NCBI GenBank assembly: GCA_964454685.1
Contig: CAYVTZ010000036.1
Span: 1 to 29,882 of the forward strand
Direction of reading: 5' to 3'
Length of the DNA: 29,882 bases
From: CAYVTZ01 sp964454685
GTDB lineage: Bacteria; Bacillota; Clostridia; Christensenellales; Christensenellaceae
Part shown: positions 21,363 through 28,940 of the stretch, piece after piece
Layout of the letters: every line of letters starts with the position of its first letter
Numbering within the stretch: position 1 is the stretch's first letter
Program-made: the position numbers and the translations under genes
The notes under the pieces: generated by a model
Told to the model about the DNA's origin: nothing
What the model saw: the letters and a program-made list of their open reading frames with translations, nothing else
Databases searched by the model: none

Positions 21363-24300
21363 TCAACGCACGGTGATGATACTTCTACCCTTGATATTGC
21401 TGCCATCTGACGCCATTGCGTAGATGTAGACCTTGCCTTTCCTGATGCCCTTGACCACGCCTTTACTATCGACTGTGGCAATTTTGGGGTTGCTGCTCTT
21501 CCAAATCAACTTTTTGTTGCTGGCGTTTGCGGGAGTGACGGTCGCTTTTACTTGGACTTTCTTTCCGACTTTAACGGCAGCGGTTTTTGGAAGCGTAATC
21601 TTGGTGACCGGCTGGAGAACCGTCACTTTGCAGGAAACCTTTTTGTTGCTACCGTCCGTTGCGGTGGCAGTGATGAAAGCTCTGCCAAGCCCCACAGCTT
21701 TGACCTTTCCTTTTTGATCGACCGTCACAACACGCGGATTACTACTCGTCCAGACCAATGCTCTGTTGGTAGCATTACCGGGTGCGACGGACGCTTTGAG
21801 GGTTGCTGTTTTTTTGAGCCGCAGATTGAGCGACTTTGAATTTAACTGAATACCGGTGACCGGGCGAAGGGAAGTGCTGACAGAAATTTTGCTTTTTGCA
21901 ACCAACCCGCTGCCATCCTGTGCGGATGCGGTAATGGTTACGGTGCCCTTGCGCAGACCCTTGACGATGCCTTTGCTATCGACGGTGGCAATTTTGGGGT
22001 TGCTGCTTTTCCAGATCAGTTTCGGGGTTTTTGCATGGGATGGCAAAATAGAGGGAACCAGCTGCAAAGAGCGTTTTGCGCCGATTGTTGCCTTGACAGG
22101 CAGAATTTCTAGTTTAGAGATTGAAAGGGGCTTAGAGGTGGACAAAATAAAGGTTGAATTGTGCGTCAACTGGAACGTTGTATATTGATCTCCCGCGATG
22201 ATAACCGGTTCGGAAGGGGAAGCCGGTTGCCCGCCCTCAAAAAAGGTTAGGAAAATATCTTTGAAGCCGGCACCATATTTCGCCAAAGTATATTCGGTGT
22301 ATACACGGAAGTCCACGCGGCCGGGAAGCTCGCCATTGGCGGCAAAGCTGAGCTGCAACACGTCCTTTTCATTTTCAAAGCCCAACGATTGTGCGGAAAT
22401 AATATTCATTCCTACTTCTAAATCAATGTCCTTGCATTTTTCGGGTGCGATGAGCATTCCGTCAAACACCCATTGGAAACTGTCTTTTACGAAAATGATG
22501 CGCTTATTCTTGCCCGCAATGGCGCGGAATATGTCGGCACCGGCGATTTTGTTGTAGGAATAATCAACAACGGCGGCGCACCCTTCATCCATAGCATTGA
22601 TTTGATTAATCAAATTACTGTCGTGCGTGGTGGAATACACCGTTACGTTGGTTTCGTTGTTGACGCGGAAGCTACCCTGGTAGGAGAACTCTTCTGCGTA
22701 GGTACTCAAGGAAGAATCATAACCCCCATACATTTTGTTGGGATCAGCTTGAGAATATAAAGAATCGCCACTGGAGTAGCTACTGCTATTGCCTACAGTA
22801 TCATACAAAGTTAAGTAGGTGATTTTGTAATTGTTTTCCATGTATGTTGGGTCGATTGGGAATGTTAGGGTATGCGATCCTGTTGCCAGAGGGATTGAAT
22901 TGGTGCTTGAAGCACTCCACCAAACAAATTTGGTAGTTGTTTGGCCGTTGGCGAGTTTGGAATTAATATGGAAAACAACCTCCTTTACTCCCGTATCATC
23001 CTCTAGATCAAACTGCACCTGTAACGTACCGGGGGCGGCGATCTCTGGTGTGAGCACTTTGACGTTTTTTGCTTTGGGAGGAAGTACATCTTGAGCGGGC
23101 GAAGAAACGATGCGAAAGTTGCCCTGGTAGGAGAACTCTTCTGCGTAGGTACTCAAGGAAGAATCATAACCTCCGTACATTTTGTTGGGGTCAGCTTGAG
23201 AATATAAAGAGTCGCCACTGGAGTAGCTGCTGCTATTGCCTACAGTATCATACAAAGTTAAGTAGGTGATTTTGTAACTATTAACTGGATAAGAACCATC
23301 AATGGCAAAAGATAGAGTATGCAATCCTGTGGACAGAGGGGTTGAATTGGTGCTTGAAGCACTCCACCCAACAAATTTGGTAGTTGTTTGGCCATTGGCG
23401 AGTTTTGACTTAATCTGGAAATTAAGCTCCTTAATCCCCGTATCATCCTCTAGATCAAACTGCACCTGTAACGTACCGGGGGCGGCGATCTCTGGTGTGA
23501 GCACTTTGACGTTTTTTGCTTTGGGAGGAAGTACATCTTGAGCGGGCGAAGAAACGATGCGAAAGTTGCCCTGGTAGGAGAACTCTTCTGCGTAGGTACT
23601 CAAGGAAGAATCATAACCTCCGTACATTTTGTTGGGGTCAGCTTGAGAATATAAAGAGTCGCCACTGGAGTAGCTGCTGCTATTGCCTACAGTATCATAC
23701 AAAGTTAAGTAGGTGATTTTGTAACTATTAACTGGATAAGAACCATCAATGGCAAAAGATAGAGTATGCAATCCTGTGGACAGAGGGGTTGAATTGGTGC
23801 TTGAAGCACTCCACCCAACAAATTTGGTAGTTGTTTGGCCATTGGCGAGTTTTGACTTAATCTGGAAATTAAGCTCCTTAATCCCCGTGTCATCCTCTAA
23901 ATCAAACTGCACCTGAAGTGTGCCGGGGGCGGCGATTTCAGGCGTGAGCACAGTGATGTTTTTGGCTTTGGGCGCAGTGATATCCCCTGCGAGCGGATCC
24001 ATAGGCGGTGCGGTTGGTTCGACACTGGGGAGAGGCGAAGCCGTGGGCTCCGCGCTGGGTGCGACCGTTGGATCAGCCGATGGTTCCAAGGTTGGTTGGG
24101 CAGAAGGCATTTCCGTGGGTTCTGCGCTTGGTTCCGTTGTCGGTTCGACTGATGGGTCGACCGATGGTGCCTCGGATGGAACAAGCGTGGGTTCTTCCGA
24201 AGGCGCAAGAGTTGGTGCGGAAGAAGGCTCTACAGTCGGCTCGACACTTTGCTCGGGAGTGGGTTCTGCCGGAGCTTGTTCCGGCGGTGCTTCTGCCTGC

Positions 24301-24407
24301 ACTGCTGTTGGAGCAGGTGCATCCTCTGCAAAAGAAACCGAAGGAATAAATAATGCCATAACAAAAACGAGTGCGATGACAAAAGATAGAAAACGTTTGC
24401 TTTTCAT
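21363..24407 (-). CDS. Large secreted repeat protein with P/S/T stalk and Big_2 domains
   Basis: A 1014-residue extracellular protein. It has a signal peptide (about 1-27, cleavage after SFA); a P/E/S/T-rich stalk (about 28-142, units like EPSAEPT and PSVEPT); three repeats of about 149 residues (PKAKNVKVLTPEIAAPG, then TLQVQFDLEDDTGIKEL, then YGGYDSSLSTYAEEFSYQG), two of them practically identical; a unique region (about 590-775); and three C-terminal Big_2 domains (WKSSNPKIATVDSKG twice, WTSSNPRVVTVDQKG). The last domains resemble the C-terminal three of the 8937 protein. No sorting motif is visible. Probably an adhesin or matrix-binding protein. AGGGG lies 7 nt before the ATG. It sits opposite to, and between, phage genes, which looks like an insertion or cargo. 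Confidence 0.85.
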   Translation of the reverse strand: MKSKRFLSFVIALVFVMALFIPSVSFAEDAPAPTAVQAEAPPEQAPAEPTPEQSVEPTVEPSSAPTLAPSEEPTLVPSEAPSVDPSVEPTTEPSAEPTEMPSAQPTLEPSADPTVAPSAEPTASPLPSVEPTAPPMDPLAGDITAPKAKNITVLTPEIAAPGTLQVQFDLEDDTGIKELNFQIKSKLANGQTTTKFVGWSASSTNSTPLSTGLHTLSFAIDGSYPVNSYKITYLTLYDTVGNSSSYSSGDSLYSQADPNKMYGGYDSSLSTYAEEFSYQGNFRIVSSPAQDVLPPKAKNVKVLTPEIAAPGTLQVQFDLEDDTGIKELNFQIKSKLANGQTTTKFVGWSASSTNSTPLSTGLHTLSFAIDGSYPVNSYKITYLTLYDTVGNSSSYSSGDSLYSQADPNKMYGGYDSSLSTYAEEFSYQGNFRIVSSPAQDVLPPKAKNVKVLTPEIAAPGTLQVQFDLEDDTGVKEVVFHINSKLANGQTTTKFVWWSASSTNSIPLATGSHTLTFPIDPTYMENNYKITYLTLYDTVGNSSSYSSGDSLYSQADPNKMYGGYDSSLSTYAEEFSYQGSFRVNNETNVTVYSTTHDSNLINQINAMDEGCAAVVDYSYNKIAGADIFRAIAGKNKRIIFVKDSFQWVFDGMLIAPEKCKDIDLEVGMNIISAQSLGFENEKDVLQLSFAANGELPGRVDFRVYTEYTLAKYGAGFKDIFLTFFEGGQPASPSEPVIIAGDQYTTFQLTHNSTFILSTSKPLSISKLEILPVKATIGAKRSLQLVPSILPSHAKTPKLIWKSSNPKIATVDSKGIVKGLRKGTVTITASAQDGSGLVAKSKISVSTSLRPVTGIQLNSKSLNLRLKKTATLKASVAPGNATNRALVWTSSNPRVVTVDQKGKVKAVGLGRAFITATATDGSNKKVSCKVTVLQPVTKITLPKTAAVKVGKKVQVKATVTPANASNKKLIWKSSNPKIATVDSKGVVKGIRKGKVYIYAMASDGSNIKGRSIITVR
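22650..23962 (-). repeat. 447-bp tandem coding repeats
   Basis: Two adjacent units (23069-23515 and 23516-23962) match base for base over most of their length; a third, diverged unit lies at about 22650-23068. The period of 447 bp equals 149 codons. Such identity points to recent duplication or gene conversion. Confidence 0.85.
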
Positions 24408-24495
24408 GATGTACCCCTTTTACTGATCTGAAAGTGTGATGTGGGATATTTAAAATGTATATGTCAAGAAATAAAATACTCAATCCCACACATAT

Positions 24496-24523
24496 AGTAT
24501 AGCACGACCGGATATAAAGTCAA
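24496..24523 (-). promoter_or_regulatory. Promoter and leader hairpin of the large secreted protein
   Basis: Minus strand TTGACT (24518-24523), 16 nt, TATACT (24496-24501). The leader can form an 8-bp stem, TGTGGGAT with ATCCCACA (24440-24447 with 24483-24490), enclosing about 35 nt; this may affect mRNA stability. Confidence 0.6.
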
Positions 24524-24724
24524 TGGGAGTCGTGATATTGTTCGAGGATTTGTTCGAGTTACTACATTATATATAGCATTTTAGAAGCGAGAGAGTGGAG
24601 TCCGATCTTTGTCCGTATTATGACCGCCGCGCGGCCGGAATTTTGTGGTATGATAGCAATGTGGAAAACTAGGCGAGAGGAGCGGGCACACAATGCTCGC
24701 TTTTTTGATGATAAGAGGTGGAGA

Positions 24725-25207
24725 ATGGCAGACGGATTAATGCTCAGCGAGCGACAACGCCGTTGGGCGCTATATTTTGTTGAAACAGGGAATGCTTCTG
24801 AGGCTGCGAGGCGTGCAGGATATGCGCACAAACGGGCGGATAATGCCGGATATAAAAATCGGCACAACGCACTGATTATGGCGCTGGTGCAAGAAAAATT
24901 GCAGGAGATTGAGGACAAAAGTATTGCGCGCGCACAGGAGGTATTACAGTATTTGACAGGCGTGATGCGCGGGGAGACGCAATCGGAAGTGGTTGTGGTG
25001 GAGAGCTTGGGCGGCGGGTGTCGTGAGGCGCGCAAGATACGCAAAACACCAGAGGAGAAGGAGAGGCTGAAGGCGGCGGAGCTGCTTGCCAAGCGTTATG
25101 GGTTACTGAACGACAAAGCCTTGGCCGGGGAAGCGCCGACGGTGATTGACGACGTAATTGACAGCGAAAGTGGATTTGATGGGGGCGGAATGGTAGAGGA
25201 ACAGTAG
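24725..25207 (+). CDS. xtmA: Phage terminase small subunit (Terminase_2/XtmA-like)
   Basis: A 160-residue terminase small subunit, which recognises phage DNA and passes it to the large subunit for packaging. The N-terminal helix-turn-helix is typical: LSERQRRWALYFVETGNASE, then AARRAGYAHKRADNAGYKN. A central region (RAQEVLQYLTGVMRGETQSE) and KERLKAAELLAKRYGLL close the family pattern. I chose the ATG at 24725 (MADGLMLSERQRRW) with GGTGGAGA directly upstream; the open frame before it adds an unconserved 35 residues. It lies 83 nt before the large-subunit gene. Confidence 0.9.
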   Translation: MADGLMLSERQRRWALYFVETGNASEAARRAGYAHKRADNAGYKNRHNALIMALVQEKLQEIEDKSIARAQEVLQYLTGVMRGETQSEVVVVESLGGGCREARKIRKTPEEKERLKAAELLAKRYGLLNDKALAGEAPTVIDDVIDSESGFDGGGMVEEQ

Positions 25208-25290
25208 AGATCATAGTGAGTGGGGCAGGAGGTCAGGGTGTGTATGAGTGGAGCGGCGGATTTTTGTAGAATGAACAGGGGTTGCGTGCG

Positions 25291-26553
25291 ATGAGTAGGG
25301 TAAAGTTAAGCGAGGTGATTGCTCCTTGCTTTTTTTTTGTACATCACGCGGCGCGCAAGGATAAATTTTCCCATTATTGGTTGAAGGGCGGGCGAGCGTC
25401 GGGTAAGTCTTCGTTTATTTCTGTGGAATTGATCCAGGGGATTTTGCGGGACAAGGCGGCACACGCAATCGTGTTCCGCAAAGTGGGGAACACACTTCCC
25501 TACACGGTTGTGGCGCAATGCAAGTGGGCGATTGAGCGATTAGGATTAAATGGATTTTGGCATCATCAAAAAAGCCCGCAGGAACTGATTTATTTGCCGA
25601 CGGGACAACGCATTTTGTTTAAGGGGTGCGATGATGCGGACAAAAGCAAGGGGATCAAGTTACAAGACGGGTATTTTAAATATTTATGGTTTGAGGAATT
25701 GTCTGAGTTTGAGGGTATGGAGGAAGTGGACACTGTGGTACGCTCGGTGGTGCGCGGTGGGGGGCATACCAATATTTTTTACTCATATAATCCGCCAAAA
25801 AGCGCGCAAAACTGGGTGAATGCGGCGGCGAGTGAACCACGTGCGGGGCGACTGATCCATCATTCGACCTACTTAGATGTGCCACGCAGATGGCTGGGCG
25901 AGCAATTCATCCGCGAGGCGGAGGCGACGAGGGAAATGGACGAGCTGCGCTACCGTTGGGCTTATTTGGGTGAGGCATGCGGAAGCGGCGGCAATGTGTT
26001 TGACAATGTTGTGGTACGCGCGATCACGCAGGAAGAAATTTTGCGTTTGGATCGTATTTATGATGGACTGGACTTTGGATTTGCGGTTGATCCGGCGGCA
26101 TTTGTGATGGTGGCGTGGGAGGCACAGGCACGGCGTTTGTGGGTTTTGGAGGAATATTGCAAGGTGGGTGCGAGCTATGACACGCTGGCACGAGAGATTT
26201 TGCAGAGGCAACATGGCGTGCGGCGAATGGTTACGGCAGACAGCAGTGAACCGCGCAGCATTGCGGAACTGCACGGGCGCGGGGTGACGATTGCGGGGGC
26301 GCGGAAGGGGCCGGGAAGCCGTGAGCACGGGTTTCGGTGGTTGCAGGATCTACGCGAGATTATCATTGATGCGGCGCGTACGCCGAATGCGGCACGTGAG
26401 TTTTGCGGATATGAATACGCCATAGATGGCATGGGAAATTTTAAAGCGCAATACCCTGACGGCAACGACCATGTAATTGACGCAGTGCGATATGCGCTGG
26501 AGGATGTGATGGCGCGAAGAAGCGTGGAAGGTGTGCGGGGGTTGCGGATTTGA
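25291..26553 (+). CDS. xtmB: Phage terminase large subunit (PBSX/XtmB family)
   Basis: A 420-residue DNA-packaging motor and nuclease. Walker A is GGRASGKS (33-40), Walker B is LWFEE (132-136), followed by the coupling motif FYSYNPP (163-169). The RNase-H-like nuclease keeps D261 (GLDFGF), D317 (TADSSEP) and D393/D397 (GNDHVIDAVRYALED). All key residues are present and the length is normal, so the gene looks intact. I chose the ATG at 25291, 9 nt after AGGGG; a TTG 9 nt earlier is the alternative. No portal gene follows; a dispersed intergenic repeat starts 17 nt after the stop. Confidence 0.95.
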   Translation: MSRVKLSEVIAPCFFFVHHAARKDKFSHYWLKGGRASGKSSFISVELIQGILRDKAAHAIVFRKVGNTLPYTVVAQCKWAIERLGLNGFWHHQKSPQELIYLPTGQRILFKGCDDADKSKGIKLQDGYFKYLWFEELSEFEGMEEVDTVVRSVVRGGGHTNIFYSYNPPKSAQNWVNAAASEPRAGRLIHHSTYLDVPRRWLGEQFIREAEATREMDELRYRWAYLGEACGSGGNVFDNVVVRAITQEEILRLDRIYDGLDFGFAVDPAAFVMVAWEAQARRLWVLEEYCKVGASYDTLAREILQRQHGVRRMVTADSSEPRSIAELHGRGVTIAGARKGPGSREHGFRWLQDLREIIIDAARTPNAAREFCGYEYAIDGMGNFKAQYPDGNDHVIDAVRYALEDVMARRSVEGVRGLRI

Positions 26554-26569
26554 TTGTGTGCTTGAGCGA

Positions 26570-26916
26570 GAGGTAATCCACCGTTTGTGCCGAGGGAGTG
26601 AGAAAGTTTTGCATTAAGCAAAGGAATATTGCAGGAAGTAATTGGATATTGTGTGTGATAGGGTGGGCTTTTAGACAGAGTGCTTTGTACAGCGATAGCA
26701 AAGAAGGGATATAGAGGACTCTACGAGGTGTGACTTTTGGGCGGCAAAAGTCACCAAAACCGCTGAGGGTTTCGGATTCCCTCAGACTCCCAAACGCCAT
26801 AAGGGCTGACCGCCCTTAAGAATCCGCAATGGGGTACAATGACCAGAACGCCAACAGAGACGAGATTGGTTTGAGAGGACAGCGAGTGAGCTTTGCAAAT
26901 TGGGAATGAGCGATGG
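26570..26916. repeat. Dispersed structured intergenic repeat, copy B
   Basis: Best-defined copy. Successive hairpins on the plus strand: CTTTG with CAAAG around a 12-nt spacer; GTGACTTTTG (26730-26739) / CAAAAGTCAC (26745-26754) with loop GGCGG; CTGAGGG (26763-26769) / CCCTCAG (26779-26785); TAAGGGC (26800-26806) / GCCCTTA (26812-26818). The middle part is nearly identical to copy C. It starts right after the terminase gene, so it marks a breakpoint in the prophage. Confidence 0.8.
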
Positions 26917-26951
26917 CGATATTAAGGGGACGCGGCAATGCGTGATGTTTC

Positions 26952-26971
26952 GGAACGGTCAAGACCGTTCC
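26952..26971. repeat. Perfect 9-bp palindrome
   Basis: GGAACGGTC, AA, GACCGTTCC. The core GAACGGTCA is shared with the palindrome upstream of the yegP-like gene (18927-18941). It has no gene within 180 nt, so it may be a degraded site. Confidence 0.5.
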
Positions 26972-27010
26972 CAACGAGATAATACAGGATGCAGAATTAA
27001 GGATTAGGGA

Positions 27011-27058
27011 GTGTGCAAGTGCACGAACATGGGTGGGTGGCTGTGAGGGTCAGCCCTA
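27011..27058. repeat. Two-hairpin intergenic motif, isolated copy
   Basis: GTGC-AAGT-GCAC, followed by GAACATGGG and a stem GGCTG / CAGCC with loop TGAGGGT. The same pair of hairpins, with different arm bases but the loop core GAGGGT kept, opens copies C and D (27741-27789 and 28103-28151). A trace precedes each later lipoprotein gene. Confidence 0.5.
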
Positions 27059-27159
27059 CATGCCTGATTTGGATGGAACAAGAACGCAGAAATAGTGAGA
27101 TGGAATGTACGGGTGCGAAGGCACCTTTGCAAATATATATTTTTTAAGGAGAAAGAATT

Positions 27160-27579
27160 ATGTCTAAAGTAAACGTAGCATCATTTGTCAAGAAATTGCA
27201 ACGGCAGGGGAATGGCCCTGCGGTGGTGTTTTCCGCGGAAGTGGAAATCGGGAAGTATGGCGAGAAAGTGATTTTGGTGGCGCTGAGTGAGGATGATATG
27301 GAGGCGGTGGAGCGATTGGGGAAACTTGAAGACTGCAAAAACGCCCAACAAAAAAGCAGACTGATTCATGAACAAAACTGTCTGGCGGTCTATTTGGGAT
27401 CGCCGACTCTTCGAGAGGTTGCTTTAGAATTATTGAAGCTGGAAGTGATTCAGATACCGGTTGAGGTGATGAATAAATTTTCCAAATCTGACGTGGCGGA
27501 GATGGCCAAGAAGGTGGGCGAGCTGACCTTAAAAGCAAACGAGCCTGACATCAAAGAGGTTGAGGCGCTAAAAAACTAA
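27160..27579 (+). CDS. Phage tail assembly chaperone, G-type product
   Basis: A 139-residue soluble protein of mixed fold (MSKVNVASFVKKLQRQGN, then AEVEIGKYGEKVILVALSED, then a helical acidic second half with VAEMAKKVGELTLKANEPDI). Sequence alone does not identify it to me. Its identity rests on layout: it ends in an in-phase A_AAA_AAC heptamer just before the stop, and the -1 frame continues for 48 codons, the hallmark of the G/GT tail chaperones of long-tailed phages. AAGGAG lies 8 nt before the ATG. It is isolated 600 nt downstream of the terminase gene without portal, capsid or tail genes. Confidence 0.65.
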   Translation: MSKVNVASFVKKLQRQGNGPAVVFSAEVEIGKYGEKVILVALSEDDMEAVERLGKLEDCKNAQQKSRLIHEQNCLAVYLGSPTLREVALELLKLEVIQIPVEVMNKFSKSDVAEMAKKVGELTLKANEPDIKEVEALKN

Positions 27580-27722
27580 TTGGTCTATCTCTCCCGCTTC
27601 AGGTAATCAACTATTACATGGGCAGAGGGGTAGACCCGGATAAATTATTGAATATGAATCGTGAAGAACTGACTTTTTATTTGGCGAATTATGCATATGC
27701 GATGAGCAGTGACGGACAGTGA
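27160..27722 (+). CDS. Predicted -1 frameshift product (GT-type tail chaperone)
   Basis: Slippage by one base at the heptamer (27570-27576) would join residues 1-139 to LIGLSLPLQVINYYMGRGVD, then PDKLLNMNREELTFYLANYA, then YAMSSDGQ, giving 187 residues. The extension is protein-like (hydrophobic helix start, 'LLNMNREELTFYLANYAYAM' helix) and resembles T-domains, which bind tail tube subunits while G binds the tape measure. The -1 frame has no start codon of its own with a ribosome site. Inference from sequence; efficiency unknown. Confidence 0.6.
27570..27627 (+). promoter_or_regulatory. Programmed -1 frameshift signal
   Basis: Slippery heptamer AAAAAAC at 27570-27576, in phase A_AAA_AAC with the zero frame, directly followed by the TAA stop. 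Twelve nt later CTCTCCC (27589-27595) can pair with GGG-C-AGAG (27620-27627), a 7-bp stem with one bulge that could act as stimulator. Confidence 0.65.
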
Positions 27723-27736
27723 ACAGTTTACAAGAG

Positions 27737-28083
27737 ATGCGCCGGCGCGCACGAAGTTGGTGGGGCGACTGCGAGGGTTGCCCCCGGCTATGCCAGGAGA
27801 GCGAGAAAGCTTTTGCTTTATGTGAAAAGATGAAGGGAGCAGCGTGAGCGTGGAGACGGGCAGACTTATGAAACAGAGTGTTTTGTTCGGCGCTGGCGAA
27901 GAAGGAAGATAGAGGACTCTGAGAGGTGTGACTTTTGGGCGGCAAAAGTCACCAAAACCGCTGAGGGTTTCGGATTCCCTCAGACTCCCAAACGCCATAA
28001 GGGCTGACCGCCCTTAAGAATCCGCAATGGGGTACAATGACCAGAACACCAACAGAGACGAGATTGGTTTGCGAGAACAGCGG
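27737..28083. repeat. Dispersed structured intergenic repeat, copy C
   Basis: It opens with the two-hairpin motif (GGGGCGAC / GTTGCCCC around TGCGAGG), then the CTTTG/CAAAG-type stem in the wobble form TTTTG/CGAAG, then GTGACTTTTG (27928-27937) / CAAAAGTCAC (27943-27952) and the same CTGAGGG and TAAGGGC hairpins as copy B. It is followed in tandem, with a 362-bp period, by copy D. Confidence 0.8.
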
Positions 28084-28098
28084 ATTCATTTCGTAAAA

Positions 28099-28304
28099 GG
28101 AATGCGCAAGCGCATGAAGGTGGGGGGCGGCCACGAGGGTCGTCCCCGGCTATGCCAGGAGAGCGAGAAAGCTTTTGCTTTATGTGAAAAGATGAAGGGA
28201 GCAGCGTGAGCGTGGAGACGGGCAGACTTACGAAACAGAGTGTTTTGTTCGGCGCTAGCGAAGAAGGAAGATAGAGGACTCTGAGAGGTGTGACTTTTGG
28301 GCGG
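28099..28304. repeat. Dispersed structured intergenic repeat, copy D (truncated)
   Basis: From 28144 it is almost identical to copy C shifted by 362 bp. It stops abruptly after the loop GGCGG of the second main hairpin (left arm 28290-28299, loop 28300-28304), where the promoter region of the first lipoprotein cassette begins. Confidence 0.8.
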
Positions 28305-28315
28305 GTGTGCATGGT

Positions 28316-28344
28316 TTGATTTTTTGAGGGGCTTATGCTATCAT
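28316..28344 (+). promoter_or_regulatory. Promoter of lipoprotein cassette 1
   Basis: TTGATT (28316-28321), 17 nt, TATCAT (28339-28344). The same boxes and spacing recur in cassettes 2 and 3. Confidence 0.7.
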
Positions 28345-28372
28345 ATTTTCAAAAGGAACGGAGGATGCAAGC

Positions 28373-28774
28373 ATGAAAAAAGTGTTGGCGGTGTTGGTGA
28401 CTGTGGCGTTGATGGCAGGGTGCTTTGTGGGGTGCGCTGGCGGGGCGTTGCAGGAAAAGGATTTTCTGATTTACAAGGATGGGAAGGAAGTCAAGAACCC
28501 GGATGAGAATGAGAGCGGTCTAATCTATTTGGAAGAAGGGGAACAGACGGTACGGGGCATCAAATTAGGCGATTCTGTTGAGGCGGTAGAACAAGCATAC
28601 AAAGGTGTGGGAGTTGACGTTTCTTATATTGAGGAACAAATGGTGATGCAGATGAGCGATGGCCGTGGATATCGGTTGACGTTTCAATTTTCAGGAGAAG
28701 GAGCTTTAGGAATATTTGCGAGCAGAACCAAGGAAGCGGCTGATGCATATGACAAGGAGTATGGGACAGATTGA
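28373..28774 (+). CDS. Putative lipoprotein, paralogue 1
   Basis: A 133-residue exported protein. The signal peptide MKKVLAVLVTVALMAGCFVGC has two candidate lipid-bearing cysteines (C17 after MAG, C21 after FVG). The mature part has EKDFLIYKDGKEVKNPDE, then RGIKLGDSVEAVEQAYKGVG, then MQMSDGRGYRLTFQF and a final strand-helix (GIFASRTKEAADAYDKEYG). The 'GIKLGDSxExVEQAYK' segment is reminiscent of small outer-envelope lipoproteins with a BamE/SmpA-like turn, but the function is unknown. GGAGG lies 8 nt before the ATG; own promoter and terminator. It diverges most from the other two after residue 45. Confidence 0.8.
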   Translation: MKKVLAVLVTVALMAGCFVGCAGGALQEKDFLIYKDGKEVKNPDENESGLIYLEEGEQTVRGIKLGDSVEAVEQAYKGVGVDVSYIEEQMVMQMSDGRGYRLTFQFSGEGALGIFASRTKEAADAYDKEYGTD

Positions 28775-28794
28775 GGATCAGCGATTAAAGCACA

Positions 28795-28822
28795 AAAAGA
28801 GCGCGCGAGAGTGCGCTCTTTT
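28795..28822 (+). terminator. Terminator of lipoprotein cassette 1
   Basis: AAAAGAGCGC (28795-28804) / GCGCTCTTTT (28813-28822), a perfect 10-bp stem whose right arm supplies the T run. Confidence 0.85.
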
Positions 28823-28883
28823 CAATTTACAGTGTAGAATTTAGAATACAGAATCAAGGAGTGCGCGTGTGTGCAACATGGGT

Positions 28884-28912
28884 TTGATTTTATGAGAGGT
28901 TTGTGCTATCAT
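28884..28912 (+). promoter_or_regulatory. Promoter of lipoprotein cassette 2
   Basis: TTGATT (28884-28889), 17 nt, TATCAT (28907-28912). Confidence 0.7.
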
Positions 28913-28940
28913 ACTTCCAAAAGGAACGGAGGATGAAAGT

